From positions 62,001 to 126,000 of the forward strand of contig CABHOK010000002.1 of NCBI GenBank assembly GCA_902168205.1: DNA of 64,000 nt. The letters are read 5' to 3'. Positions 46,201 through 55,476 of the stretch are shown here, in pieces. The translations under genes and the position numbers were made by a program. Positions within the stretch are counted from its first letter, which is position 1. Every line of letters begins with the position of its first letter. This DNA is from an uncultured Chitinophaga sp. Its GTDB lineage: Bacteria > Bacteroidota > Bacteroidia > Cytophagales > Cyclobacteriaceae. Below the pieces are notes generated by a model. That model did no database searches. It was given only the letters and a program-made list of their open reading frames with translations, and was not told the origin of the DNA.

Positions 46201-46330
46201 ATATGCAAATGCATTCAACTTGTTTACCATCACCAAGGTGAAAGATTACGATCCGGAAGGAAGCAGCGAGAGCGGACAATTCTATCCGCAGCAGCGCATT
46301 ATCAACGTGGGCGTAAACATTCAGTTCTAA
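43226..46330 (+). CDS. susC: SusC/RagA-family TonB-linked outer-membrane transporter
   Basis: 1034 residues from the ATG at 43226; 43256 is also possible, and the frame opens earlier at 43169 without a signal. Signal peptide ending CLYASIPLFAQ; a carboxypeptidase-regulatory-like domain (NITVKGKITSQDDGAGLPGV to about residue 110); the SusC box LSEVVVVGYGEQKRETLTGS; a plug with VLVVIDGIPGQ and VSILKDASAAVYGSRAANGV; and a barrel ending VNIQF. SusC proteins import oligosaccharides with TonB energy, with SusD as the lid. Followed by susD after 12 bases. Substrate is set by the neighbouring enzymes. Confidence 0.96.
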   Translation: MIIRHLLKRTMAPRIVTMILLGCLYASIPLFAQNITVKGKITSQDDGAGLPGVSIVVKGTSIGTTTDAEGQYSLSVPDQNAVLVFSFIGYKTQEVVVGAQTTIDMPLTSDVETLSEVVVVGYGEQKRETLTGSVSQVKGEDLVKSPQPNVSNTLAGRFSGVIANNRGGEPGYDGSSYNIRGLATTGNNDVLVVIDGIPGQLGGLERLNPNDIESVSILKDASAAVYGSRAANGVILVTTKRGKSGKPTINYSFNQGFSSPTRLPDMADAATYATIQNEIDYYNNKAGGMNQHYSEAEIQKFRDGSDPLNYPNTDWADATLKKVTLQNQHNLSISGGGQDVRYFVSLGKIYQDGLYKNGATKYNQYNFRSNIDANVTKDFKVSLSIAGRQEDRKYPIYGAGDIFRSIYRAYPTVIDRYPNGLPSTGVENNNPMMMVTDVGGTNVNPLNVFNGILKASYAIPYVKGLSVDGFYAVDKTWNFSKAFSKPYTLYSYNSADDAYTPIVTGGSSGAAKLTESQENNMMITENLKLNYERQLGDHYINTFVAYEQSKTHRETFGASRLNYPTVETPELSQGGSAATSRDNSGSSYNYTRRSYIGRIGYNFKEKYLAEVQMRVDGSSTFPSGNRYGYFPAVSAGWRISEEGWFANSVSFINDLKIRASHGQLGNDNVNQFQYFNNYSFNNTYVIGSDKHPGIDLTKLANTNITWEVAKKTDIGLNAVVMRNFTLEFIYFMQDRSDILAARNASIPGVSGIVNPYGSDPLVPSENIGKVKSRGIETTVGYKHQGDFWYDISANMTYAKSEIVFIDEASSVLDYQRQTGRPLNTYLLYNAIGIFRTTGDLDNNPHLSNAQLGDLIYEDYNKDGKITADDQVRTKYGNIPQLTYGLNISAGWKNFDISILFAGQARVSQYVLAESGTVGNFYSTWADNRWSPSNVNGSYPRVDTRASASINGGLNKNNFWLNDASFMRLKNIAIGYNVPGALTSKLHLSNLRVYANAFNLFTITKVKDYDPEGSSESGQFYPQQRIINVGVNIQF

Positions 46331-46342
46331 AAAATCACGATC

Positions 46343-48019
46343 ATGAGATTCAAATTAACATATACTATACTGGCAGGAGCCGTTGGATTAGCAGGTATGC
46401 TTGCCGGTTGTAATAGTGACTTTCTGGATGTAACCGCTACAGACAGAATTTCAGATGATGCGATTGTATCGGATTCTTCACTCTTTGAAGATTATGTGAT
46501 CAACCGCTATATGGGCGTGCGTCTTCAGGACAAAGAAGCGGAGGGAACACCTCCCGGTTTCGGAAGAGGCTTTGAGTATGCCTTGTGGGCAACGCTTACA
46601 GACGAAGCAATTTATAACAACGATGACAACACGTGGGTAATACAACGTGGTTTGCTGGCTCCGGAAAATACAGGTATAGCCGGTACTCTGTGGTCGCGCA
46701 GCTATAGAAGCATTCGCGAATGTAACTATGCATTGGAGCAAATGGCAGAAGTTGAAATGACGCAGTCGAGAAAAGATCTGCTTACAGCTGAGCTGAAATT
46801 TATTCGTGCATACCGCTACCATGACCTGGTGCGAAACTATGGTTCGGTTGTGCTGATGGGTGATAAGGTATATAACCTGGGCGATGATCTGACAGACGAT
46901 GCACTCTTTCAAAAATCATCGATTGCCGATGGAATCAATTATATAGTAGCACAGCTTGATGAAGCTGCGGCAGGTCTTCCTGCATCGAACAGCAGCAGCT
47001 GGGCGTTGGGGCGCGCTACCAAAGGCGCAGCGCTTGCATTGAAATCAAGAATACTTTTGTATGCGGCCAGTCCGTTGTATAACGCTGGTTCATGGCAAAC
47101 TGCTGCGGATGCTGCCAAAGCTGTGATGAACATGGGATATTCACTGCACCCAGATTATCAATCATTATTTTTGACTTCATCCAGCAGTGAGATCATTTTC
47201 GAAAGACTATATGTGATCGGTGCACGCCACGTATGTCTCGAAATATCAAATGGTCCGAATGGTTACGGTGGCTGGGCAGGTAATACACCGCTGCAAAACC
47301 TTGTAGATGCGTATGAAGTAAAAGTGGATGATGATACAGCTGAACCATTCGATTGGGACAATACTACACATGCTACGGCTCCGTATGAAAATCGCGACCC
47401 TCGCTTCTATGCAAGTATACTTTACAACGGTGCCGAATACCGCGGCCGTAATGTAGAAACGTTCACACCAGGCGGTCAGGACAGCAAGGATGGTAAAGAC
47501 AACTGGAATGCATCCAAGACCGGATACTACCTGCGTAAATTCATCGATGACGATTTACCGATCAACAACCCATGGGACGTTGCCGGTATCCAGCCGTGGA
47601 TATACCTGCGCTATGCTGAAATTTTGTTGAACTATGCTGAAGCACAGAACGAAGCCGTTGGTCCGGATGCATCCGTATACGAAGCGATTAACGCCATTCG
47701 TGAACGTGCCAATATGCCTGAACTTCCGGCAGGACTATCACAAAGCGAAATGCGTGACGCTATACGCAGAGAGCGCCAGGTAGAGCTCGCGTTCGAAGAG
47801 CATCGCTTCTACGATGTGCGCAGGTGGATGATCGCGATGGAAACTGAAAACGAACCCGCCTATGGTATAAATATCACCAAGAGCGGAAACACACTTACCT
47901 ACGAACGGAAAGTGGCGTTGGATGGCCGCAAGTTTGAGCAGAAGCACTATTGGCTTCCTATACCGAGAGCTGAAATCCAGTCTTCCGGAAACAAGCTTGA
48001 ACAGAGTCCGAATTACTAA
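46343..48019 (+). CDS. susD: SusD/RagB-family glycan-binding lipoprotein
   Basis: 558 residues with lipobox MLAGC-N followed by SDFLDVTATDRISDD, the standard SusD start. It has the tetratricopeptide-like helices of the family, an RYAEILLNYAEAQNEAVG stretch and RRERQVELAFEEHRFYDVRRW near the C-terminus. It sits on the cell surface as the lid of SusC and captures glycan. It ends in NKLEQSPNY, a typical SusD terminus. A hairpin after the stop may damp readthrough to the enzymes. Confidence 0.96.
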   Translation: MRFKLTYTILAGAVGLAGMLAGCNSDFLDVTATDRISDDAIVSDSSLFEDYVINRYMGVRLQDKEAEGTPPGFGRGFEYALWATLTDEAIYNNDDNTWVIQRGLLAPENTGIAGTLWSRSYRSIRECNYALEQMAEVEMTQSRKDLLTAELKFIRAYRYHDLVRNYGSVVLMGDKVYNLGDDLTDDALFQKSSIADGINYIVAQLDEAAAGLPASNSSSWALGRATKGAALALKSRILLYAASPLYNAGSWQTAADAAKAVMNMGYSLHPDYQSLFLTSSSSEIIFERLYVIGARHVCLEISNGPNGYGGWAGNTPLQNLVDAYEVKVDDDTAEPFDWDNTTHATAPYENRDPRFYASILYNGAEYRGRNVETFTPGGQDSKDGKDNWNASKTGYYLRKFIDDDLPINNPWDVAGIQPWIYLRYAEILLNYAEAQNEAVGPDASVYEAINAIRERANMPELPAGLSQSEMRDAIRRERQVELAFEEHRFYDVRRWMIAMETENEPAYGINITKSGNTLTYERKVALDGRKFEQKHYWLPIPRAEIQSSGNKLEQSPNY

Positions 48020-48033
48020 TCGTTTACAATAAG

Positions 48034-48070
48034 AATACGGGGGCACTGAAAAGTGCTCCCGGTATTTTTT
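48034..48070 (+). terminator. Hairpin with T tract between susD and GH30
   Basis: AATACGGGGGCACT (48034-48047) pairs with AGTGCTCCCGGTATT (48052-48066), closed by a 4-nt GAAA loop and followed by TTTTT. In the middle of the locus it probably acts as a partial terminator that gives more susCD than enzyme transcript. Confidence 0.65.
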
Positions 48071-48211
48071 ATTTCCGGCTGGTATACATACTGTTCAATA
48101 TATTGCCTGCTGAAGTCAGGTATATATTGACTTTATCAGACCAGCATGCTACTGCTTTGATTGCAGGGTTTGATAGTAGTATATATAATGTTAGTTTAAG
48201 AAAATAATTTT

Positions 48212-49768
48212 ATGCGTTTAAAATATTTATTGATCGTGCCGGTGATGATCATCGGGAGTTGCTCCCGAAATGATTCCGGTACATCCGTTGTGCCAGACGA
48301 TACACAGGTAATAACCATTCATGTTGCCGAACGAAAGCAGACCATTCATAATTTTGGCGGATCGGATGCATGGGCTTGTCAGTTTGTAGGACAGTGGCCC
48401 GATGAAAAAAGAAACCAGGTAGCAGACTGGTTGTTCAGCATGGAAGAAGATGCCAGCGGACAACCAAAAGGTATAGGCCTGTCGTTGTGGCGATTTAACA
48501 TCGGTGGAGGGAGTGCAGCACAAGATAATATATCCGATGAGTGGAGGAGAGCAGAAGGTTTTATGAAAGACGATAAGACCTACGATTGGTCTAAGCAAGC
48601 CGGGCAACAATGGTTTATACAGGCTGCCAAGCAGCGCGGTGTAAATCAGTTTGTTGGTTTTGTCAATAGCCCTCCGGTACAACTTACTAAAAATGGAAAA
48701 GCTTTTTCGAGTGATGGTGAACGTGCCAACATCAGTGCTGTAAACTATACGAAGTATACCGTGTTCCTGGCAGATGTTGTAAAACATTTCCGCGATCAGG
48801 GTATAGCATTGAATTACCTTAGCCCATTTAACGAACCGCAGTGGGACTGGACCGGCAATAACCAGGAAGGTACACCCTATACCAACCAGGAACTGTATGA
48901 TATAACGAAGAAGCTTGATTCTGTTATCACGGCACAGGGGCTTGATACAAAAATACAAATAGCAGAAGCTGCTAAAATGAATTACCTCTATGAACTTGCT
49001 GATAAAGCAACACGCGGAAACCAGATTGAAGATTTCTTCACTCAAAGTTCACCGCGGTATATGGGTAATTTTCCGAATGTAGACAAGATCATTTCCGCAC
49101 ATAGTTATTTTACTTCTGCTCCCATGGAAACCGTAATCTCTGTACGGAAAACCCTGGCTGCGAAAATTGAACAGGCAGCCATACCGTTGGAATTATGGCA
49201 GAGTGAATATTGTGTACTGGGCGACCAGGAAGAGATTCCTGGTCCCGGTAAAGATACCGGCATGACTACCGCACTATATGTAGCACGCCTCATTCATCAT
49301 GATCTTACTGTAGCGAATGCAGCCGCATGGCACTGGTGGACATCACTTTCAGCCTACGACTATAAAGACGGACTGGTATATGTAGAGAAAAATAAAACCA
49401 ATGGCAATGTAGAAGAAACGCGCCTGCTCTGGGCACTTGGAAACTATAGCCGGTTTGTTCGCCCCGGTTCGGTGCGCGTTGGTGTAACGGCAGAAGGTGT
49501 TGATATAAATAATGCACGTGGTCTCATGGTATCATCTTATATTCATGAGGAGAGTGGCAAACTTGTTACCGTGGCGATTAATTATAGCAACAATGATGTA
49601 TCGTGCAAGCTGGAAGTGCCGGGCTATAGCCTGGATACATTCAAGCCCTATATCACTTCCGGAAAAGATGGCGAGACACTGAAACCTCTTTCCGCAGTGA
49701 GCAGTGATGATGTGATCGCGTTCCCGAAGAAATCCGTCATCACACTGGTAAGCGATTTGAACAAATAG
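48212..49768 (+). CDS. GH30-family hydrolase (beta-1,6-galactanase-like)
   Basis: 518 residues with a lipoprotein signal (VPVMIIGSCS). The catalytic barrel begins with IHNFGGSDAWACQFVG. Glu208 in SPFNEPQWDW is the expected acid/base and Glu332 in LWQSEYCVLG the nucleophile, both as in GH30. A C-terminal beta-domain (about 430-518) is the usual side domain of GH30. The PFNEPQWDW wording is close to that of GH30 endo-beta-1,6-galactanases, so a galactan side-chain substrate is proposed, but xylan and glucan enzymes also exist in this family. Acts at the cell surface or in the periplasm on material bound by SusD. Confidence 0.85.
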   Translation: MRLKYLLIVPVMIIGSCSRNDSGTSVVPDDTQVITIHVAERKQTIHNFGGSDAWACQFVGQWPDEKRNQVADWLFSMEEDASGQPKGIGLSLWRFNIGGGSAAQDNISDEWRRAEGFMKDDKTYDWSKQAGQQWFIQAAKQRGVNQFVGFVNSPPVQLTKNGKAFSSDGERANISAVNYTKYTVFLADVVKHFRDQGIALNYLSPFNEPQWDWTGNNQEGTPYTNQELYDITKKLDSVITAQGLDTKIQIAEAAKMNYLYELADKATRGNQIEDFFTQSSPRYMGNFPNVDKIISAHSYFTSAPMETVISVRKTLAAKIEQAAIPLELWQSEYCVLGDQEEIPGPGKDTGMTTALYVARLIHHDLTVANAAAWHWWTSLSAYDYKDGLVYVEKNKTNGNVEETRLLWALGNYSRFVRPGSVRVGVTAEGVDINNARGLMVSSYIHEESGKLVTVAINYSNNDVSCKLEVPGYSLDTFKPYITSGKDGETLKPLSAVSSDDVIAFPKKSVITLVSDLNK

Positions 49769-49805
49769 TAGTATAGATATCCCAAACCCTATATACACTG
49801 TTTCG

Positions 49806-52226
49806 ATGAGACTGAAATTTTTAAACTATATACTGGCTGTTATGGCAGCCGGTATTTTTTATGTCCAGGTATATGCACAGGATTCCCGCAGCGTATTGTT
49901 TAATGCAAACTGGAAATTCAACAAAGGCGATGTTACCCGGGGCGAAAAAATTACGCTGGACGATAAAGCGTGGCGAACACTCGACTTGCCGCACGACTGG
50001 AGTATAGAAGGTCCCTTCAGTGACGAATGGGCCAGCGGTACTGGTTATCTGCCGGCCGGTATTGGCTGGTATAGAAAAATATTTAGTTTAACACCGGAGC
50101 AGCTGAACAAAACTATATACCTATATTTTGACGGTGTATACAAGAACAGCGAAGTCTGGATAAACGAACAATATGTCGGCAAACGTCCCAATGGCTACGC
50201 ATCTTTTTACTACGATATTACACGTCACCTGAACCCGAAAGGTACGAACGTTGTCGCGGTGAAAGTAGACCATACCGACTTTGCAGATTCACGCTGGTAT
50301 AGCGGCTCCGGTATCAACCGTAATGTATATATTGTTGCAACCGAGCCTGTGCACACTGCTATATGGGGTGTAACGTTTACAACGCCATCGGTATCCGCAG
50401 CGCGTGCTGATGCTCGGGTATCAGTCAATGTCCAAAATAACTCAAAGAGCACAGCGGATACGCGCGTTGTAACGGAATTGCTGGATGCCAGTGGAAAAGT
50501 TGCCGCTACGACCGAAACCAATGTGCGGGTTGCAGCTGGTAAAGCTGCTGATGCCGTTGTAAACTTTACCGTAGCAAAACCATCGTTGTGGTCAGTAGAA
50601 GATCCTGCACTATATCAATTGCGCATCACTCTATATAGTAAAGGAAAGAAGATAGATGTTGTGACGGAACAGGTTGGTTTCAGAACGTTTCGTTTTGACG
50701 CAGACAAAGGTTTTTTCCTCAATGACAAGAATATAAAACTGAAAGGTCTTTGCATTCACGATGATGGTGGGGCACTCGGCTCTGCAGTACCGCGCGATGT
50801 ATGGGAGCGGAGGTTGAAGACGTTCAAAGAGATGGGATGTAATTCCATTCGCATGAGTCACAACCCGCATCAAGATTACCTGTATGACCTGTGCGATAAA
50901 CTTGGATTGCTGGTACAAGACGAAGCCTTTGATGAATGGGAAGTTGGCAAGAATAAATGGATCAAAGGCTGGAATGTTGGCACGCCGGGTAAAGATGGCT
51001 ATAACAAAGATTTTAAAGAATGGGCTGATCGCGATGTGCGCGATATGATTTTGCGTAATCGTAATCGCACCTGTATCATTATGTGGAGTATAGGAAACGA
51101 GATTGATTATCCGAATGACCCCTATACACATGAAGTGTTAAACACCGGTAGAAATCCGCAGATATATGGCAAAGGATATCAGGCGGGCAATCCACCGGCC
51201 GGTCGGTTGGGAGAAATAGCAACGAACCTGGTGAAGGTAGTGAAGCAATATGATACAACACGTCCGGTTACAGCAGCACTGGCAGGCGTGGTAATGTCCA
51301 ATATGACAACCTATCCGGAAGCGCTGGATATAGTCGGGTATAATTACCAGGAGTATCGTTACCCGGATGATCACAAGCAATATCCCAAGCGCATCATCTA
51401 CGGAAGTGAGAATGGTAAATCGTATGATGCATGGGCTGCTGTGGCGGACAATGACTATATTGCTGCACAATATTTATGGACCGGTATAGATTTTATAGGC
51501 GAAGCACGAGCCTGGCCCGTACGTGCCAGTGGAGCAGGGCTTGTTGACCTGGCCGGATTTCCAAAAACAGAATATTACTATCGTAAAAGTCTGTGGACAT
51601 CGGAACCAATGGTATATCTTGCATCTGTTAAAATTTCAGGTGAACGCAGGCGAGGCGGATGGGCAGAGTCTCATTGGAACCATACAGCAGGCGATTCCGT
51701 AAATATAGTTTGCTATACCAATACAACGGAAGCAGAATTGTTCCTCAGCGGTACATCGCTGGGACGTAAAAAGCTGAGTGATGCATCCAACAAAGTGATT
51801 GTCTGGAAAACCGTTTATCAGCCCGGGGAGCTTTCGGTTAAAGGGTATAATGATGGAAAGGTTGTTGCAAATTATTCATTGAAGACAGCGGCCAAAGCCA
51901 GTCAGGTAAGCGCGGTCGCAGACCATGCGTCCATAACGGCGAATACCCATAGCGTTGCGCACGTTGCTATTCATGTTACGGATGAGAGCGGCATAACAAT
52001 ACCGGCTGCTGACAATGAAGTTACGATCAGCATCGATGGCCCTGGCAAGTTGATTGGACTTGAAAGCGGAGATCTTGCAAGTCACGAAGATTACAAAGCC
52101 AGCAAGCGAAAAGTATATCACGGAAAACTACTCGCCTATATACAGGGAGTGAAACCAGGCGTGGTGAAGATCACAATTTCGTCACCGGGTCTAAAGACAA
52201 GCATTGTTGAGGTTACAGTGAAATAA
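49806..52226 (+). CDS. GH2-family beta-galactosidase-like enzyme
   Basis: 806 residues with signal peptide (YILAVMAAGIFYVQVYA). Domain order: sugar-binding N domain (LDLPHDWSIEGPF), Ig-like domain (about 180-290), TIM barrel with acid/base Glu432 in WSIGNEIDYP and nucleophile Glu535 in IYGSENGK, then DUF4982-like and C-terminal Ig-like domains. HDWSIEG and RMSHNPHQDYLYDLCD are typical of exo-acting GH2 beta-galactosidases, but beta-mannosidase or beta-glucuronidase cannot be excluded. It would trim oligosaccharides in the periplasm. Starts 37 bases after the GH30 gene. Confidence 0.9.
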   Translation: MRLKFLNYILAVMAAGIFYVQVYAQDSRSVLFNANWKFNKGDVTRGEKITLDDKAWRTLDLPHDWSIEGPFSDEWASGTGYLPAGIGWYRKIFSLTPEQLNKTIYLYFDGVYKNSEVWINEQYVGKRPNGYASFYYDITRHLNPKGTNVVAVKVDHTDFADSRWYSGSGINRNVYIVATEPVHTAIWGVTFTTPSVSAARADARVSVNVQNNSKSTADTRVVTELLDASGKVAATTETNVRVAAGKAADAVVNFTVAKPSLWSVEDPALYQLRITLYSKGKKIDVVTEQVGFRTFRFDADKGFFLNDKNIKLKGLCIHDDGGALGSAVPRDVWERRLKTFKEMGCNSIRMSHNPHQDYLYDLCDKLGLLVQDEAFDEWEVGKNKWIKGWNVGTPGKDGYNKDFKEWADRDVRDMILRNRNRTCIIMWSIGNEIDYPNDPYTHEVLNTGRNPQIYGKGYQAGNPPAGRLGEIATNLVKVVKQYDTTRPVTAALAGVVMSNMTTYPEALDIVGYNYQEYRYPDDHKQYPKRIIYGSENGKSYDAWAAVADNDYIAAQYLWTGIDFIGEARAWPVRASGAGLVDLAGFPKTEYYYRKSLWTSEPMVYLASVKISGERRRGGWAESHWNHTAGDSVNIVCYTNTTEAELFLSGTSLGRKKLSDASNKVIVWKTVYQPGELSVKGYNDGKVVANYSLKTAAKASQVSAVADHASITANTHSVAHVAIHVTDESGITIPAADNEVTISIDGPGKLIGLESGDLASHEDYKASKRKVYHGKLLAYIQGVKPGVVKITISSPGLKTSIVEVTVK

Positions 52227-52233
52227 ATTTTTA

Positions 52234-52268
52234 ACGTGACAGTTCTGACAGGACTGTCATGTCTTTTT
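52234..52268 (+). terminator. Hairpin terminator after GH2
   Basis: A 13-bp stem with wobble pairs (52234-52246 with 52250-52262) is followed by CTTTTTAG. Like the hairpin after susD it interrupts the enzyme series. Confidence 0.65.
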
Positions 52269-52366
52269 AGGTGGATTGTGGAAAGTTGTTTGAATGTTTT
52301 TAAATGTAATTAATACACTTATATTTGTTAGCGGGATATATTGGTATAGTCAAATCCTGTTCAAGT

Positions 52367-53425
52367 ATGAATCGAGTACTCTCCTGTCTGGCACTTCTGA
52401 TGCTTATAGTGGTTACAGCCACTGCGCAAAAGAAGAAAGCTACGCCTCCGGGCGAAAAAGATATGCACGCTTACCTGCTGGTATATTTTAAAGATGATAC
52501 GCATAGCCTGTACATGGCGTTGAGTGCCGATGGCTATACATTTACCGATATCAATAATGGCGAACCGGTGATTGGAGGCGATACCATTGCTCTTCAAAAA
52601 GGAATACGCGATCCCTATATTATGCGCGGTCCCGATAACACTTTTTACCTCGCGATGACTGACCTGCACATATTTGCAAAGAAGGCCGGCTTGCGCGATA
52701 CAGAGTGGGAGCGTGATGGTAAAGATTATGGGTGGGGTAATAATCGTGCGCTGGTGTTGATGCGATCAACCGACCTTCTACATTGGTCGCGAACCAACTT
52801 GCGTGTAGACCAGGCGTTTCCCGGTTTGGAGAATATCGGTTGTGCGTGGGCCCCGGAAATGATCTATGATGCACAGAAGAAAAAGATCATGCTATATTTT
52901 ACCATGCGGTACGGCAATGGTAACAACAAGCTATACTATAGCTATATGAACGATGCGTTCACGCAAATGGAAACAGCACCCGAACTGTTGTTTCAATATC
53001 CGAAAGATGTAACCTATATCGATGCGGATATTACAAAAGTGGGCGATCAATATCACATGTTCTATGTGCCGCACGATGGTGCTCCCGGCATTAAGCAGGC
53101 AGTGTCTAAATCCATCCATAGCGGGTATGTGTATGATTCTGCGTGGTATGATCCGGAACCAAAAGTATGTGAAGCTCCTACCGTATTCAAGCGTATTGGT
53201 GAAAACAAGTGGGTGCTGATCTACGATATATATGGTATACAGCCGCATAACTTCGGGTTCAGTGAGACATTGGATTTTAAGAATTTTAAGAACCTCGGCC
53301 ACTTTAACGAAGGCGTTATGAAGGCTACCAATTTCTCATCACCTAAACATGGCGCTGTGATTCACCTCACGCGCGAAGAAGCCAATCGCCTGGCAGCGCA
53401 GTGGAAGCTCAGGATGAAGTTTTAG
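52367..53425 (+). CDS. GH43-family glycosidase
   Basis: 352 residues from the ATG at 52367, which gives a signal peptide (CLALLMLIVVTATAQ); the frame opens 14 codons earlier. Five-bladed propeller with the three GH43 acidic residues visible: base Asp in KGIRDPYIMRGPDNTFYL, the pKa-modulating Asp in YIDADITKVGDQYHMFY and acid Glu in KVCEAPTVFKRI. GH43 includes arabinofuranosidases, xylosidases and exo-beta-1,3-galactanases; the subfamily is not assigned here. Together with GH30 and GH2 it fits debranching of an arabinogalactan-like chain. Confidence 0.86.
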   Translation: MNRVLSCLALLMLIVVTATAQKKKATPPGEKDMHAYLLVYFKDDTHSLYMALSADGYTFTDINNGEPVIGGDTIALQKGIRDPYIMRGPDNTFYLAMTDLHIFAKKAGLRDTEWERDGKDYGWGNNRALVLMRSTDLLHWSRTNLRVDQAFPGLENIGCAWAPEMIYDAQKKKIMLYFTMRYGNGNNKLYYSYMNDAFTQMETAPELLFQYPKDVTYIDADITKVGDQYHMFYVPHDGAPGIKQAVSKSIHSGYVYDSAWYDPEPKVCEAPTVFKRIGENKWVLIYDIYGIQPHNFGFSETLDFKNFKNLGHFNEGVMKATNFSSPKHGAVIHLTREEANRLAAQWKLRMKF

Positions 53426-53492
53426 CACCGTGCAACCCTTCTTCTGTAAACTATAGTCTGTAATTAATATTCAGTTTGAAATACAACCGTCA

Positions 53493-55433
53493 ATGAAAAC
53501 GTTTCTAAATGCCCTGGCTGCTATACTGGCAGCTTTCTGTATCACCTGTTGCACGAGCAAGCAGGATGCAACTTTATTAAGCCCGGATGGAAAACTACAG
53601 GTAACGATAACCCTTGCGGATAGCGGTGCTATATACTATACCCTCCATCGAAACGGAAGTCCGGTAATGAAGTCTTCGAGACTGGGACTTATTCGCGAAG
53701 ATGAAGACTTTTCTGTAAATATGAAATTGGTAAGCATAGCGGAGACTGAACCGGTAAAAGACAGCTATACCATGTTACATGGCAAGAAGAATCAGTATAG
53801 CTATGATGCCAATAAGAAAGTATACCACTTCGAAAACAGCAATCATCAAAAGCTTGATATAGTTTTTCAGGTTTCGAATGATGGTGTAGCATTTCGCTAT
53901 TATTTCCCGGATGCTTCTGAAGATCTGAAAAAAATCACGCAGGAAGTAACATCGTTTTATTTCTCTGATGAAGGTCGCGCCTGGATACAGCCGCGGGCAA
54001 AAGCTAAATCAGGTTGGGAGTCTTCGAACCCTTCATACGAAGAGCATTATCTTCAGGACACAACTGTAAATACACTTGGCACATCCGAGACAGGCTGGAT
54101 ATTCCCTGCACTGTTTAAAGAAGGTGACAACTGGATTCTTATTTCAGAGACAGCTCCCGACCGCGATTATTGTGCTTCGCGTTTGCTGCGGGGCGAACAT
54201 GCGGGAGAGTTAGCGATCGGTTTTCCGGAAGCGGTAGAAAGTTTTCCCGGAGGTCCGGTATATCCACAGTCCAAATTACCATGGCAGACACCGTGGAGAA
54301 TTATAGCCATCGGGTCTTTGAAGACTATTGTTGAATCGACACTTGGAACCGACCTCGCCAAGCCTGCTATAGATACCAATACAGACTATATTAAACCGGG
54401 AAGAGCTTCGTGGAGCTGGGTATCGTTGAAGGATGATTCGATTGTATACAATGTGCAGAAGCGATTTATAGACTATGCGTCTGATATGAAATGGGAGTAT
54501 TGTCTCATTGATGTGAACTGGGACACCAAGATTGGTTACGACAGTATCAAAGCATTGGTGGACTATGCAGCATCGAAACATGTCGGAATTATACTCTGGT
54601 ATAATTCTGCTGGCAGCTGGAATACCGTGAAGTATCATCCACGCGATCTGTTACTGACGAAAGAAGGTCGCGAAAAGGAATTTTCACGAATTGCCACGAT
54701 GGGCGTGAAAGGTATAAAAGTTGATTTCTTCGGTGGTGATGGGCAATCGGTGATGGCGTATTACCAGGATATACTTGAAGATGCAGCGAAACATAAATTA
54801 CTGGTGAACTGCCATGGTTCTACCTTGCCCCGTGGTTTGCAGCGCACATATCCGAACCTGGTAAGTATGGAAGCGGTGAAAGGAATGGAGTTCGTAACAT
54901 TCTCCCAGGCAGATGCTGACCTGCAACCGAATCATTGTGCCATGTTACCGTTTACACGCAATGTATATGACCCGATGGATTTTACACCGGTATATTTCTC
55001 GGAAATACCTAATGTACAACGAAAAACAACACAGGCATTTGAACTTGCTCTCGCGATATTGTTCCATTCCGGGGTTCAGCACTATGCCGAAAAACCGGAA
55101 GGCATGCGCGCTGTACCGGACTATATACAAACACTGATGCGTGATATCCCCGTTGCATGGGAAGAGACTCAATTTGTAGATGGTTATCCTGGTAAATATG
55201 TAGTGATGGCGCGTAAGGTCAAAGACACTTGGTATATAGCCGGTATAAATGGTGAAACGGCAGACAGAGCATTAGCGCTTAATCTTCCATTCCTTAAACA
55301 AGCCAGGGGCGTACTTACAACCGAAGGAAGTGATAGCCGGTCTTTCAGTCAACAGGAAGTTGCTGTAGATGATGCCGGTTCATTGGCCATCACTATAAAA
55401 GGCAATGGCGGCTTTGTTGTTCAGGTAAAATAG
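53493..55433 (+). CDS. GH97-family alpha-glycosidase, retaining (alpha-galactosidase-like) subgroup
   Basis: 646 residues with a lipoprotein-type signal (AAFCITCC). The N-terminal beta-sandwich starts LLSPDGKLQVTITL, the family hallmark, followed by the (beta/alpha)8 barrel and a C-terminal beta-domain. GH97 splits into inverting SusB-like enzymes using Glu and retaining enzymes using Asp. Here Asp411 in GIKVDFFGGDG matches the retaining nucleophile and Glu460 in VSMEAVKGMEF the likely acid/base. An alpha-galactosidase or the stereochemically similar beta-L-arabinopyranosidase activity is therefore expected. Last gene of the locus, closed by a bidirectional terminator. Confidence 0.9.
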   Translation: MKTFLNALAAILAAFCITCCTSKQDATLLSPDGKLQVTITLADSGAIYYTLHRNGSPVMKSSRLGLIREDEDFSVNMKLVSIAETEPVKDSYTMLHGKKNQYSYDANKKVYHFENSNHQKLDIVFQVSNDGVAFRYYFPDASEDLKKITQEVTSFYFSDEGRAWIQPRAKAKSGWESSNPSYEEHYLQDTTVNTLGTSETGWIFPALFKEGDNWILISETAPDRDYCASRLLRGEHAGELAIGFPEAVESFPGGPVYPQSKLPWQTPWRIIAIGSLKTIVESTLGTDLAKPAIDTNTDYIKPGRASWSWVSLKDDSIVYNVQKRFIDYASDMKWEYCLIDVNWDTKIGYDSIKALVDYAASKHVGIILWYNSAGSWNTVKYHPRDLLLTKEGREKEFSRIATMGVKGIKVDFFGGDGQSVMAYYQDILEDAAKHKLLVNCHGSTLPRGLQRTYPNLVSMEAVKGMEFVTFSQADADLQPNHCAMLPFTRNVYDPMDFTPVYFSEIPNVQRKTTQAFELALAILFHSGVQHYAEKPEGMRAVPDYIQTLMRDIPVAWEETQFVDGYPGKYVVMARKVKDTWYIAGINGETADRALALNLPFLKQARGVLTTEGSDSRSFSQQEVAVDDAGSLAITIKGNGGFVVQVK

Positions 55434-55476
55434 CGGGGCAGATTCTGCAATCCGTAAAAGTATAGATATCAAAAAT

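Noticed and set aside
48227-49045. 272-codon minus-strand frame opposite GH30
   Set aside because: The plus strand encodes a complete GH30 with both catalytic residues; the antisense product has no recognisable feature.
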